Shown piece after piece: positions 44,890 to 54,413 of a DNA stretch of 64,000 nucleotides. Source of the DNA: 0-14-3-00-62-12 sp034440555 (GTDB lineage: Bacteria > Pseudomonadota > Gammaproteobacteria > Xanthomonadales > Ahniellaceae); contig JAWXCG010000295.1 in NCBI GenBank assembly GCA_034440555.1, positions 1-64,000 of the forward strand, written 5' to 3'. The stretch's first letter is position 1. Each line of letters starts with the position of its first letter. The position numbers and the translations under genes are program-made. The notes below the pieces were generated by a model. That model saw only the letters and a list, made by a program, of their open reading frames with translations. It did not search any database and had not been told where the DNA came from.

Positions 44890-45732
44890 CGGACGTTTCC
44901 TCATGGAATGGACGATCATGGAAGGAACGGACTCGAAACCGACAGATTCGAGAGAGCTGAACTCGAATGAGAGGCCTCGAAACTGGTTGTCGCAGCTGCC
45001 ATCGAAATCCCCGGCGCATACGACCCCGGCACAGTACATGAATCTGTTGCCATTGATTCACGATGAAGACACAGTTTTCTGCTAAGCGATCATACTGTTT
45101 TTGTTTCTTGGTCCGCGACGATTTCATGTTGCAGAGCAATGCATGGCAACGCCAAAATCGATCTCAGCCGCGGCAACTCAACATCGAGAGAAATCATCCG
45201 CTGGAAGAATCAGTTTTGCATCGCAGCATCAGCCTGCCTGGCAACAGTTCTCTGCCGGTTTCCTTTGGTTGTCGCTTCGTGGTGGAGAGTCGCGGTGACG
45301 TCTCCCGGCACTTCGCCTTGAGTGACTGGGACGTCGAGCCTACGTAGATCTATGCGCTATACGCCCAAGGCCTGGGCTGGATCGTCGACCTTGGCCAAGG
45401 AGGGCCATCGACACCGCGCCTGCAACACAGTCCTACTTGAACGACATCGCCATGTCGTTGAACAGACGCCCCAGAAAAGCGCACGGATTCAGCACACCAC
45501 TTGAAAAATACAACGAGCTACTTCAATCTCATCAACTCACACAGGGTGTTTCGCTTCAGGCTTGAAACCGCCTACGGCCGAGCACCCTCAAACCAACCAC
45601 TGCGCAAAGCGCCAAGCAACGCGGCGTTTTTCCGGGCATCACGCAAAGTGATTTGATGCATCGCGACAAATTGCGCATGATCGGGGGTGCCGCGGAACGC
45701 GCGGTTGTACCGAAAGATCAGGCTCACTCATC
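44890..45732. other. Gene-poor interval between metalloprotease and lysAC
   Basis: About 840 bp between divergent genes, less GC-rich than the neighbours. It contains repeated CTCGAA/TTCGAG half-sites near 44930-44990 (upstream of the metalloprotease) that may be operators. I see no convincing gene: short frames on both strands have neither a good ribosome binding site nor a family motif. Confidence 0.4.
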
Positions 45733-48333
45733 ATGTCCTTTGTAACCCAGCAATCCACATCGGCCCACCCCTGGGTGGTGTTGAAGTTTGGCGGTACCAG
45801 TGTCGCGACCGCGGCGCGCTGGAAATCCATCGTCACGCTGGCGAAGAAGCGCAGGGATGAAGGCTTCCGTCCCGTCGTAGTGGTGTCTGCGCTCAGTGGC
45901 GTGACCAACTTGCTGCTGAAGATCATCGACGCTGGCAACAACCCTGCAGCAGCGAAGACCATCGCCGACGAAATTCGCGCGCGCCATCAGGTATTGATCG
46001 AGGACCTGGCGATTGCGCTGCCAACTGGCACCGCGGCATGGCTGGATCGATTGGACGCACTTACGCTGGATGCGCGTGCAGTCCATTCAGCACTCGATTG
46101 GCAGGCAGAAGTATTGGCGATCGGCGAACTCTGCAGCAGCTCGCTCGGCGCGGCTTTGTTTACTCAGCACGGCTTGCCTGCGGCCTGGCTGGATTCACGC
46201 GATTGGCTGTGCGCAATCGAACCGGTACACCAGAGCGATTGGGCGCGCTGGCTGTCAGTGAGTTGTTCAACTGAAGGCTTGCCAGACCAGGCCGCGCTGC
46301 TCGCGGCAACAGCCGATGCCTTTGTCGCACCCGGCTTTATCGCACGCAATCTCAGTGGCGCCACCGTGATTCTCGGACGCGGCGGATCGGATACTTCTGC
46401 CGCCTATCTGGGCGCAATCCTCGGCGCGGCGCGCGTGGAAATTTGGACGGATGTAGCGGGCATGTTTTCGGCCGATCCGCGTCAAGTGCCGAATGCCCGC
46501 TTGCTGGCACGTCTGGATTTTGAAGAGGCACAGGAAATCGCGACCACCGGTGCCAAGGTGCTGCATCCGCGCTCTTTGGCGCCGGTGCGCGACGCCGGTG
46601 TGCCGATGTGGATTCGCGATACCAATAGACCGGACCTGGAAGGCACCATCATTGAAGCACGCGTCGCCGACGGTTCTGCGTCGGTAAAGGCGATCAGCGC
46701 GCGTCGCGGCGTCATGCTGGTGGCGATGGAATCGCTCGGCATGTGGCAGCAGGTCGGCTTTCTGGCCGACGTATTTGCCGCGTTCAAGCAGCACGGCCTC
46801 TCGGTCGATCTGATCAGCTCGGCCGAGACCAATGTCACCGTTTCGCTTGATCCGACCGAGAACCTGGTCAACACCAATGTGCTGGAAGCACTGTGCGCCG
46901 ATCTAGCGGCCGTGTGCCGGGTCAAATTGATCGGACCGTGTGCGGCGATTACCCTGGTCGGGCGCGGCATGCGCGGGCTGCTTGCCAATCTTTCCGGGGT
47001 ATGGAGCGAATTCGGCACGATGCCGGTGCATCTGATCAGTCAGAGCTCGAACAATCTCAATCTCACCTTCGTCGTCGATGAGAGCGCAGCAGAAGGATTG
47101 GTCGCGCGCATTCACGACAGCCTGATCCGAACGCGCGCGCTCAAAGGCGAAAACCAGTCAGTCTTTGGCCCGAGTTGGAAATCGCTCTATCAGGCCGACG
47201 AAGAAATCACCGAGAAGCCTTGGTGGGTGCATAAGCGCAGCCGCCTGCTCGAACTGGCTTGCGAGCGCACACCGCGCTATGTCTACGATCGCGACACGTT
47301 GCGCGCACGGGCACGCGCGTTGTTGGCGATCGACGCGGTCGATCAGTGGTTCTATGCGACCAAGGCGAACGCGCATCCGGCGATCCTGACTGAGCTGGCC
47401 AATCTCGGGTTCGGTTTGGAGTCGGTGTCCGAAGGAGAGTTCGCGCATGCGCATAGCATCGCGCCAGCCGCAGCAAAACTGTATACGTCCAACTTCGCAG
47501 CCACTGCGGAACTGCGCCGCATGATCGGCGAGCGCACCGCGATCACCATCGATAACCTCACTCTGCTGCAGGCCCATCCGGATATTTTCAGCGGTCGCGA
47601 TCTACTGCTGCGCGTCGATCTTGGTGTCGGCCGAGGTCACCACGACAAGGTCAAGACCGGTGGAGCCGGCAGCAAGTTCGGCATCGCATTGTCCGACCTT
47701 GGCGCCGCTCACGCTGCGGCCGAACGTGCCAGCGCGCGCGTAATTGGCCTGCATGCGCATCTAGGCTCCGGCATCTTGTCAGTCGCTCACTTTCGCGAAG
47801 TCTATGCCGAGCTGGCGGCGATCGGTGAATCGATTTCGAGCGTGTCTATTGTCAACATCGGCGGCGGCATCGGCGTGCCAGCGCGCAGCGAGGATCCGGT
47901 TATCGACCTGGCCGAACTGGCGCGTGCGTTGGCGGAGGTCAAGGCGGCGTATCCACAGTTCCAGTTATGGATGGAGCCCGGCCGATTTCTGGTCGCCGAG
48001 GCGGGAGTACTTCTGGCGACAGTGACGCAGACCAAAACCAAAGACGAAACACACTTCGTCGGACTCGACGCCGGCATGCACAATCTGATTCGTCCGGCGC
48101 TTTATGATGCCTGGCATCCGATCGTAAACCTCACCCGACTTGACGAGCCCACCACCGAAACTGTGCGCGTGGTCGGACCGATCTGTGAGTCCAGCGACGT
48201 GCTTGGCATCGATCGTCGTCTGCCGCGCAGCAGCGAAGGCGATGTCGTGCTGATCGCACATGCTGGCGCCTATGGCGCAGTGATGGCATCAAACTACAAT
48301 CGACGTGCCCATGCTGATGAGGTGATGTTGTGA
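45733..48333 (+). CDS. Bifunctional aspartate kinase / diaminopimelate decarboxylase
   Basis: 866 aa fusion of the first and last enzymes of the lysine pathway. The aspartokinase half (1-~460) has VVLKFGGTSVATAARWKSI, VSALSGVTNLLLKI, GRGGSDTSAAYLG and two ACT domains (LVAMESLGMWQQVGFLAD, GPCAAITLVGRGM), implying feedback regulation. The decarboxylase half (~490-866) has the PLP lysine K544 in FYATKANAH, GLESVSEGEF, GLHAHLGSGI, SIVNIGGGIGVPARS and GPICESSDVLGIDR. This arrangement is known in Xanthomonas. The stop overlaps murL by 4 bp (GTGA), so translation is coupled. The ribosome binding site is weak (CAGG). Confidence 0.97.
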   Translation: MSFVTQQSTSAHPWVVLKFGGTSVATAARWKSIVTLAKKRRDEGFRPVVVVSALSGVTNLLLKIIDAGNNPAAAKTIADEIRARHQVLIEDLAIALPTGTAAWLDRLDALTLDARAVHSALDWQAEVLAIGELCSSSLGAALFTQHGLPAAWLDSRDWLCAIEPVHQSDWARWLSVSCSTEGLPDQAALLAATADAFVAPGFIARNLSGATVILGRGGSDTSAAYLGAILGAARVEIWTDVAGMFSADPRQVPNARLLARLDFEEAQEIATTGAKVLHPRSLAPVRDAGVPMWIRDTNRPDLEGTIIEARVADGSASVKAISARRGVMLVAMESLGMWQQVGFLADVFAAFKQHGLSVDLISSAETNVTVSLDPTENLVNTNVLEALCADLAAVCRVKLIGPCAAITLVGRGMRGLLANLSGVWSEFGTMPVHLISQSSNNLNLTFVVDESAAEGLVARIHDSLIRTRALKGENQSVFGPSWKSLYQADEEITEKPWWVHKRSRLLELACERTPRYVYDRDTLRARARALLAIDAVDQWFYATKANAHPAILTELANLGFGLESVSEGEFAHAHSIAPAAAKLYTSNFAATAELRRMIGERTAITIDNLTLLQAHPDIFSGRDLLLRVDLGVGRGHHDKVKTGGAGSKFGIALSDLGAAHAAAERASARVIGLHAHLGSGILSVAHFREVYAELAAIGESISSVSIVNIGGGIGVPARSEDPVIDLAELARALAEVKAAYPQFQLWMEPGRFLVAEAGVLLATVTQTKTKDETHFVGLDAGMHNLIRPALYDAWHPIVNLTRLDEPTTETVRVVGPICESSDVLGIDRRLPRSSEGDVVLIAHAGAYGAVMASNYNRRAHADEVML

Positions 48334-49703
48334 TTGCGCCTGCGCACAGAACAGTGACTGAGCCGAAAACCGCCAAACTGTTCCGTTTCGTTCGGGCCGG
48401 CTTCGACGCGTCGAGCGGCGTTGCCAAACTGGTCTACGGTTTCGACGACGGTCCCGAGCTGATCGAGAAAATTACCTTTCCGGACGCGCCCAGCCATCTG
48501 CCCGCTGACCGTGAGCTCGCGTTCCAGCACGCGCTGGACTCGCTGCACCTGATCGCCGGCATCAGCTACTACAAAGCCGCTGTGCCGCCAGCGATCCACA
48601 TTGATGGGACCGGTATCGACATCGATACCGCCGCGATGCTGGATGAAATCTATTTGCACGGGCTAGGTGAGTTCGCGCATCAGAACGGGCTCGATTTACG
48701 CGAACGGATCGCATTTCCGGCCGCGCGCAATGAAGCCAGCCGTACGCTGGCCACTGCGCTCGACCTGCCACGGCGCACCCTGATACCCATCGGCGGCGGC
48801 AAGGATTCGCTGGTTACCGTGGAATTGCTGCGCCAGTGCAGCGAACCGATGACGGCGGTCTGGGTGGGTAGTTCGGCGCTTATCCAGGCGACAGCTGAGC
48901 GCAGTGGACTGCCGATGCTGAATGTGAAGCGCGAGATATCGCCGGTGTTGTTCGAGATGAACCGCAATGGTGCGTGGAACGGACATATCCCGGTCACCGC
49001 GATCAACTCGGCGATTCTGGCCTGTGCGGCAATCCTCTATGGGTTCGACGCGATCGCCTTCTCGAATGAACGTTCTGCGTCGAGCGCCAATCTGGTGGTC
49101 GATGGTTTCGCGATCAATCATCAGTGGAGCAAGGGACTGCGCTTCGAGGAAATATTTCGCACACACCTGCGCACTCATGTTGCGGCAAACCTGGATTATT
49201 TCTCGGCGCTGCGTTCGTTCTCAGAACTGGCAGTGACCAGTCGCTTCGCCAAGCTGGAGCAGTATCACAGGGTATTTTCCAGCTGTAATCGCAACTTCAA
49301 GATTCTTGGCGACCGCCCTGCCTCGCGTTGGTGCGGTGAGTGCCCGAAATGCCATTTCGTATTTCTGGCCTTGGCGCCGTTTCTGCCCAAGGCACGATTG
49401 GTATCGATTTTCGGGCGCAATTTGCTCGACAATCCGAATCTGTCCGGCGCCTTCGATGCCCTGCTCGAAGTGGACGCACACAAGCCGTTCGAATGCGTCG
49501 GCGAAGGGTGCGAATCGCGCGCTGCGATGGCCGCTCTCGCCACGCGCGCGGACTGGAGCGAAGACGTCCTGGTCACCAGGTTCAAGCGCCAGATTCGCCC
49601 CAAACTCGATCCTTTCGAGCTCGATCTGGATGCGCTGTTGCAGCCCGCGGGGCCGCATCACCTGCCGCAGCGCCTGCTGCCCATACTGTATGCGTCTAGC
49701 TGA
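48330..49703 (+). CDS. murL: UDP-N-acetyl-alpha-D-muramoyl-L-alanyl-L-glutamate epimerase MurL
   Basis: 457 aa from a GTG start. It epimerises the terminal L-glutamate of UDP-MurNAc-L-Ala-L-Glu to D-glutamate, replacing the usual glutamate racemase route (described in Xanthomonas oryzae). Visible features: PP-loop-like IGGGKDSLVTVELL with GGGKDS at 155-160, AIAFSNERSASSAN and the cysteine cluster RWCGECPKCHF, all shared with that family. It lies between lysAC (4-bp overlap) and murD2 (14-bp overlap), so it belongs to a peptidoglycan-precursor operon. The enzymatic assignment rests on family resemblance and on the partner gene. Confidence 0.9.
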   Translation: MIAPAHRTVTEPKTAKLFRFVRAGFDASSGVAKLVYGFDDGPELIEKITFPDAPSHLPADRELAFQHALDSLHLIAGISYYKAAVPPAIHIDGTGIDIDTAAMLDEIYLHGLGEFAHQNGLDLRERIAFPAARNEASRTLATALDLPRRTLIPIGGGKDSLVTVELLRQCSEPMTAVWVGSSALIQATAERSGLPMLNVKREISPVLFEMNRNGAWNGHIPVTAINSAILACAAILYGFDAIAFSNERSASSANLVVDGFAINHQWSKGLRFEEIFRTHLRTHVAANLDYFSALRSFSELAVTSRFAKLEQYHRVFSSCNRNFKILGDRPASRWCGECPKCHFVFLALAPFLPKARLVSIFGRNLLDNPNLSGAFDALLEVDAHKPFECVGEGCESRAAMAALATRADWSEDVLVTRFKRQIRPKLDPFELDLDALLQPAGPHHLPQRLLPILYASS

Positions 49704-51066
49704 CCTGGCGTCCAGACGCGTCGCCATTCTCGGCTTCGGCCGCGAAGGGCGCGCTACATGGCAAGCCCTGCGCCGGTATCTGCCCGGTTGCGCGCTCACA
49801 CTGTTTTGCTCGGCGGGTGAGCGCGAGGAAGCGCTGCAACTCGACGACAGCGCTTTGCATATTGTCGCCGATCCGGCCACCGTGTCGGCACTGACCGCGT
49901 TCGATGTGGTGATCAAATCGCCGGGTGTCAGCCCCTACCGCACGCCGATCCCGGAGGCAGTGGCCGCCGGCGTGCGTTTTATTTCCGGCAGCACAATCTG
50001 GTTCGCCGAGCATGTCGACGCGCGCACCATCTGCATTACCGGCACCAAAGGCAAGAGCACGACCTGCGCCCTGACGGCGCACCTGCTGCGCTCGATCGGC
50101 GTGCGCACCGCACTCTGCGGCAATATCGGCTTGCCTCTGCTGGAGCTGATGCATCCGCAGCCGCCGCCAGAATGCTGGGTAATCGAGCTTTCGAGTTTTC
50201 AGACTCGCGATTTTTCTGGCGTGCCAACAGTGGCCGTGGTGACCAATCTGATCGAGGAGCATCTTGACTGGCACGGCAGCGTCGAGCACTACATCGAGGA
50301 CAAGCTCTGCATCCTCGGCAACGACCCGCGTACGCGACGCGTGCTCAACGCGCGCGATGCGCAGACGCGCCAGCACATCGGTGCCGGTGACGCGCAGTGG
50401 TTCGATCACGACGATGGCTGGCAGGTGACTGCATTCGATCTGTGTTTCCGCGGCCGCGCGCTGATTGCGCGATCCGAACTCGCGCTTGCCGGCGCGCACA
50501 ATGCCGCAAACGCCTGTGCGGCATTGACCGCCATTACGGCTGCGGGCTATGACGCCATGGCCGCCCTGCCGGCGCTGCGGACATTTGTTCCGCTGCCCCA
50601 TCGTCTGCACTCATTGGGCACGAGCGCGGGCATCGAATACGTCAACGACAGCATTGCCACCACACCGCAGGCGACGATCGCCGCGCTGCAGCACTACGCG
50701 GGGCGCGCGGTCGCACTGATTCTGGGCGGTCAGGACCGCGGACTGGATTGGACTTCCCTGCGCGTCTATTTGAACCTGCATCCGCCCTGCGCCGTGGTCT
50801 GCACCGGTGCGACTGCAGCGCGCGTGCTGCCGATGTTGTCGAAAGATTTCGCGTTGCGCAGGCGCCTGCATCATGCTGAAAAGTTCGACAGTGCGTTTGC
50901 CGCGGCGCGCAAGGCGCTGCATGGTTCGGGCGTATTGCTGCTTTCGCCTGGCGCCCCTAGCTTTGGTCAGTTTCGCGACTACGTAGAACGCGGCAAGATG
51001 TTCGCCCGCCTCGCCGGATTTGATCCGGAGGCAATCGCCGGCATCCAGGGGTTAGGTATCGCATGA
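49690..51066 (+). CDS. murD2: UDP-N-acetylmuramoyl-L-alanine--L-glutamate ligase MurD2
   Basis: 458 aa Mur ligase. N-terminal VAILGFGREGRATWQAL binds the UDP-sugar, the ATP loop is GTKGKSTT at 118-125, the centre has ELSSFQTRDFSGVPTVAVVTNL and EEHLDWHGSVEHYIEDK, and the C-terminal domain VNDSIATTPQATIAALQ and LILGGQDRGLDW. In the MurD2 type the ligase adds L-glutamate and MurL then epimerises it. Its start overlaps the end of murL and its stop overlaps the next gene (ATGA). Whether it also accepts D-Glu cannot be told from sequence. Confidence 0.92.
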   Translation: MRLADLASRRVAILGFGREGRATWQALRRYLPGCALTLFCSAGEREEALQLDDSALHIVADPATVSALTAFDVVIKSPGVSPYRTPIPEAVAAGVRFISGSTIWFAEHVDARTICITGTKGKSTTCALTAHLLRSIGVRTALCGNIGLPLLELMHPQPPPECWVIELSSFQTRDFSGVPTVAVVTNLIEEHLDWHGSVEHYIEDKLCILGNDPRTRRVLNARDAQTRQHIGAGDAQWFDHDDGWQVTAFDLCFRGRALIARSELALAGAHNAANACAALTAITAAGYDAMAALPALRTFVPLPHRLHSLGTSAGIEYVNDSIATTPQATIAALQHYAGRAVALILGGQDRGLDWTSLRVYLNLHPPCAVVCTGATAARVLPMLSKDFALRRRLHHAEKFDSAFAAARKALHGSGVLLLSPGAPSFGQFRDYVERGKMFARLAGFDPEAIAGIQGLGIA

Positions 51067-51728
51067 ACAGTTCGCTCCAATCCAAACCCATCTGGGACCT
51101 GCCGACGCGCGTATTCCATTGGTTGCTGGTGATCGGCGTGATCCTGCAGTTTGGCACTGGCAAATTCGGCTGGTTGAGCATGCAATGGCACTTCTGGTCT
51201 GGCTACGCGCTGCTAACGCTTTTGCTGTTTCGTATTTTTTGGGGATTTCTTGGCAGCGAGAGTGCGCGCTTCCTTGGGTTGCTGGTCGGCCCCAGACGCG
51301 TTTTCAACTATCTGCGGCAATGGTCGAGCACGCCGATGTCGCGCTTTGCCGGCCACAATCCCGCGGGCGCTTGGGCGACGTTGCTGATCCTTTTGGCCCT
51401 GCTGGTGCAATCGCTCAGCGGATTGTTCAGCAGCGACGAGATGGAGTGGTTTGGTCCTTTGTCCCGTTGGGTTCCAGATCGAGCGGTTGTCTTTGCGACC
51501 TGGGTGCACCAACGCGGGGAGACGATGATCCTCGCCCTTATCACGCTGCACGTAATGGCAATTGCGCTCTACTGGTTTGTCAAACGCGAAAATCTCGTCG
51601 CTGGCATGTGGCATGGCCTGCGTGCCATCGAAGTGAGCGCGCCGTTCCTGACCGGCAATAGGCGCGCTGTGTTGCTGCTGGCAGTTGCCGCGGCTCTGGT
51701 TGCTGGCACAATCGTGTGGGCGGAGTAG
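51063..51728 (+). CDS. Cytochrome b561/b6-type membrane protein
   Basis: 221 aa, four membrane helices with conserved histidines for b-type heme: His19 in PTRVFHW, His43 in QWHFWSGY, one in WVHQRGET and one in ALITLHVMAI. This is the diheme cytochrome b561/Ni-Fe hydrogenase b-subunit-like fold. It probably passes electrons between quinols and a periplasmic partner. The partner may lie elsewhere, as nothing obvious is next to it. It overlaps murD2 by 4 bp and is followed after 3 bp by the MOSC gene, so it sits in the same operon without a clear functional link. Confidence 0.9.
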   Translation: MNSSLQSKPIWDLPTRVFHWLLVIGVILQFGTGKFGWLSMQWHFWSGYALLTLLLFRIFWGFLGSESARFLGLLVGPRRVFNYLRQWSSTPMSRFAGHNPAGAWATLLILLALLVQSLSGLFSSDEMEWFGPLSRWVPDRAVVFATWVHQRGETMILALITLHVMAIALYWFVKRENLVAGMWHGLRAIEVSAPFLTGNRRAVLLLAVAAALVAGTIVWAE

Positions 51729-51731
51729 GCC

Positions 51732-52535
51732 GTGCATATCCAATCGCCTCTGGTCTATCCATTGAAGTCGGCGCGCGGCGTTGCGCTGCAGGAAGTCGAA
51801 GTGCAGGCTCGTGGGTTGGCGGGTGACCGTCGCTGGATGGTCATCGACGAAAAGAACCGGTTCGTCAGCGCACGCAAAATTCCAGCAATGGTACTGATCG
51901 AGGCCAGCATGCAAGCCGGCGACATCGCGCTGACTTTGTCTGCGCGTGATCAATCTCCAGCTAGCGTGGTCGTGCCGGACGCCAAGCTCCCGGTGATCGA
52001 AGTCGAGGTCTGGAAATCGCGCTGCCCGGCACGCGTCGCCGATGCTGCAGCCAACGAGTGGATCAGCGCGTTGCTCAATGGCGACTATCGACTTGTCCAC
52101 ATGGCCGACGACTGCCTGCGCAGCGTGTCGCAGGAATGGTCCAGGCCGGGCGATATCGTCAGCTTCGCCGATGGCTTCCCACTGCTATTGATTGGTACGG
52201 CCTCGCTCGAAGACTTGAATCGTCGCCTGAGTCGCCCGGTGACGATGGCCAACTTTCGCCCCAATCTTGTCGTTCAAACTGCGCATGCATTCATCGAAGA
52301 CAATTGGCGGCGCGTGCGCATCGGGGATATCGAATTCGACGTCAGCAAGCCCTGTACGCGCTGCGTGCTGACCACAGTCGACCCGAACTCCGGAATGAAA
52401 TCCGTTGATGGCGAACCGTTGGCAACTCTGAAGACCTTTCGCAAATTCGAGCTCGGCGTCACCTTCGGCCAGAACCTGATCCCACGTGGAGTGGGCACTC
52501 TGCACCGAGGCGATCCATTGACTGCGCTGTTGTAG
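51732..52535 (+). CDS. MOSC domain protein (YcbX-like)
   Basis: 267 aa. The N-terminal MOSC_N beta-barrel begins VYPLKSARGVALQEVEVQARGLAGDRRWMVID, and the C-terminal MOSC domain has FRPNLVVQTAHAFIEDNWRRVRIGDIEFDVSKPCTRCVLTTVDPNSG with the conserved cysteines in CTRC that carry molybdenum/persulfide. The family binds molybdenum cofactor and can reduce N-hydroxylated compounds with a flavin/ferredoxin partner; E. coli YcbX has an extra C-terminal ferredoxin domain that is missing here. It starts with GTG or ATG just after the cytochrome stop (51728). Confidence 0.9.
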   Translation: MHIQSPLVYPLKSARGVALQEVEVQARGLAGDRRWMVIDEKNRFVSARKIPAMVLIEASMQAGDIALTLSARDQSPASVVVPDAKLPVIEVEVWKSRCPARVADAAANEWISALLNGDYRLVHMADDCLRSVSQEWSRPGDIVSFADGFPLLLIGTASLEDLNRRLSRPVTMANFRPNLVVQTAHAFIEDNWRRVRIGDIEFDVSKPCTRCVLTTVDPNSGMKSVDGEPLATLKTFRKFELGVTFGQNLIPRGVGTLHRGDPLTALL

Positions 52536-52762
52536 AGCGTTGCTTGCTCCGCTGCTTTGGCTTTCGATCGAGCGTCGACAACAGAGCAAGACTAGCCCAG
52601 CAGCTCGGTCGCACAGGGAGCACTGCGCCGAGCATTTGCTCTAAGCGAGAAGCCTAGTGTCAGTGCGATTTCATCGATACGGTGCGCGGGTGCGCGCGCC
52701 TCAGGGTTCGCGACGGCGCGGGCCAGGTCCTATCGAGGCGCGGCGGCAAGGAACTCGGGTAC

Positions 52763-54337
52763 ATGTTCGACTTCATCATCGTGGGTGCGGGTTCGGCCGG
52801 CTGTGTGCTGGCCAATCGACTGTCTGCCAATCCACAACATCGGGTGCTATTGCTCGAGGCTGGTCCACGCGACTGGCATCCGTTCATCCATATGCCCGCC
52901 GGCATCGCCAAGCTGGTCGGCAGCAAAGGAGTGAACTGGAACTACCACACCGAACCCGAGCCGAATCTCAACAACCGCCGCCTGTGGTGGCCGCGCGGCA
53001 AGGTACTGGGTGGTTCAAGCTCGATCAATGCCATGTGCTATATCCGCGGCCATCGGCGTGACTACGATGACTGGGCTGCGGCCGGCAATCATGGCTGGAG
53101 CTTCGATGACATGTTGCCGCTGTTCAAGCACAGCGAGAACAACGAACGCGGCGCTGATGCCTTTCACGCACGCGGCGGCCATTTCAATGTAGCCGATTTG
53201 CGCTACACCAACCCCTTGTCCAGCGTGTTTGTAAATGCAGCCATCGAAGCTGGCTACGCGCGCAATCCCGACTTCAACGGCGCCAATATGGAGGGCTTCG
53301 GCTTCTATCAGGTCACCCAGAAAAACGGGCGGCGCTGGAGCACCGCCGCCGGCTTTCTGAATGCCGCACGCGGGCGCAGCAACCTCAAAATTGTCACCCG
53401 CGCGATGGTGCAACGCGTGCAGATCGAGAATGGGCGCGCGGTCGCTGTCGAGTATCGCGTCGGGCGCCAACTTGTGCGTGCCCAATGTGCGCGTGAGGTG
53501 ATCCTTTCCGGCGGCGCCATCAATTCACCGCAGCTGTTGATGCTATCCGGCGTTGGGCCGGCCGATCATCTGCAGCGGCACGGTATCGCGATCAAGCACG
53601 CGCTGCCGGGCGTGGGTCGCAACCTGCATGATCACCTGGACACCTGCACCGTCTATCGCTGCACTCAGCCGATTACTTACGACCGCATCAGCGATGTGCT
53701 CACCGGACTGCGCTATCTGTTGTTCAAGGACGGCCCCGGAACCTCGAACGTGGCCGAGGCCGGCGGCTTCGCACGCTCATCGCTGGCGCCAGATGAACGG
53801 CCGGATCTGCAATTCCATTTCGTTCCGGCGATCCTGGACGACCACGGGCGTAACCGCATCGCCGGCGATGGCATCACCCTGCATGCCTGCCACCTGCAGC
53901 CGCGCAGCCGCGGGCATGTCGAGTTGGCTTCGGCCGATCCGGCAGTACCAGCCAAAATGTTTGCCAACTATTTGAGCGATGCCGAGGGACTTGATCGACG
54001 CACGCTGATCGAAGCGGTTCGTACCTCACGCCGACTTTTCAACACGCGCGCTTTCGATGCCTTTCGCGGCGTCGAGATGTTTCCGGGAGACAACGACGAC
54101 TCGGACGTCGCCATCACTGCGTTTTTGCGTCGCAAGTGCGAAACCGTTTATCACCCAGTCGGAACCTGCCGCATGGGCAACGACGATCTCGCGGTCGTCG
54201 ACGCGCAATTGTGCGTGCAAGGGGTAAACGGGCTGCGCGTGGTTGATGCCTCGATCATGCCGAAAATAGTTTCCGGCAACACCAACGCGCCGACGGTTGC
54301 AATCGCCGAAAAAGCCAGCAAAATGATTCTTGGATAA
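52763..54337 (+). CDS. GMC family FAD-dependent oxidoreductase (choline dehydrogenase-like)
   Basis: 524 aa. The FAD dinucleotide motif DFIIVGAGSAGCVLANRLS opens the protein, followed by GGSSSINAMCYIRGHRRDYDDW (GMC signature 1), VILSGGAINSPQLLMLSGVGP (signature 2) and the active-site histidine region CETVYHPVGTCRMG. Oxidises an alcohol, choline-like substrates being typical, but the substrate is unknown. The start MFDFIIVGAGSAG at 52763 begins the FAD-binding strand; the longer frame upstream is arginine-rich and non-coding. Stand-alone, convergent with the DUF3025 gene. Confidence 0.93.
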   Translation: MFDFIIVGAGSAGCVLANRLSANPQHRVLLLEAGPRDWHPFIHMPAGIAKLVGSKGVNWNYHTEPEPNLNNRRLWWPRGKVLGGSSSINAMCYIRGHRRDYDDWAAAGNHGWSFDDMLPLFKHSENNERGADAFHARGGHFNVADLRYTNPLSSVFVNAAIEAGYARNPDFNGANMEGFGFYQVTQKNGRRWSTAAGFLNAARGRSNLKIVTRAMVQRVQIENGRAVAVEYRVGRQLVRAQCAREVILSGGAINSPQLLMLSGVGPADHLQRHGIAIKHALPGVGRNLHDHLDTCTVYRCTQPITYDRISDVLTGLRYLLFKDGPGTSNVAEAGGFARSSLAPDERPDLQFHFVPAILDDHGRNRIAGDGITLHACHLQPRSRGHVELASADPAVPAKMFANYLSDAEGLDRRTLIEAVRTSRRLFNTRAFDAFRGVEMFPGDNDDSDVAITAFLRRKCETVYHPVGTCRMGNDDLAVVDAQLCVQGVNGLRVVDASIMPKIVSGNTNAPTVAIAEKASKMILG

Positions 54338-54413
54338 AACATCGCACTTGGCATATGCGTGGCGGCACACAGTCTGAGCTTCCCATCCGAAACGGCGGCG
54401 CGAGTCTCCTGCT

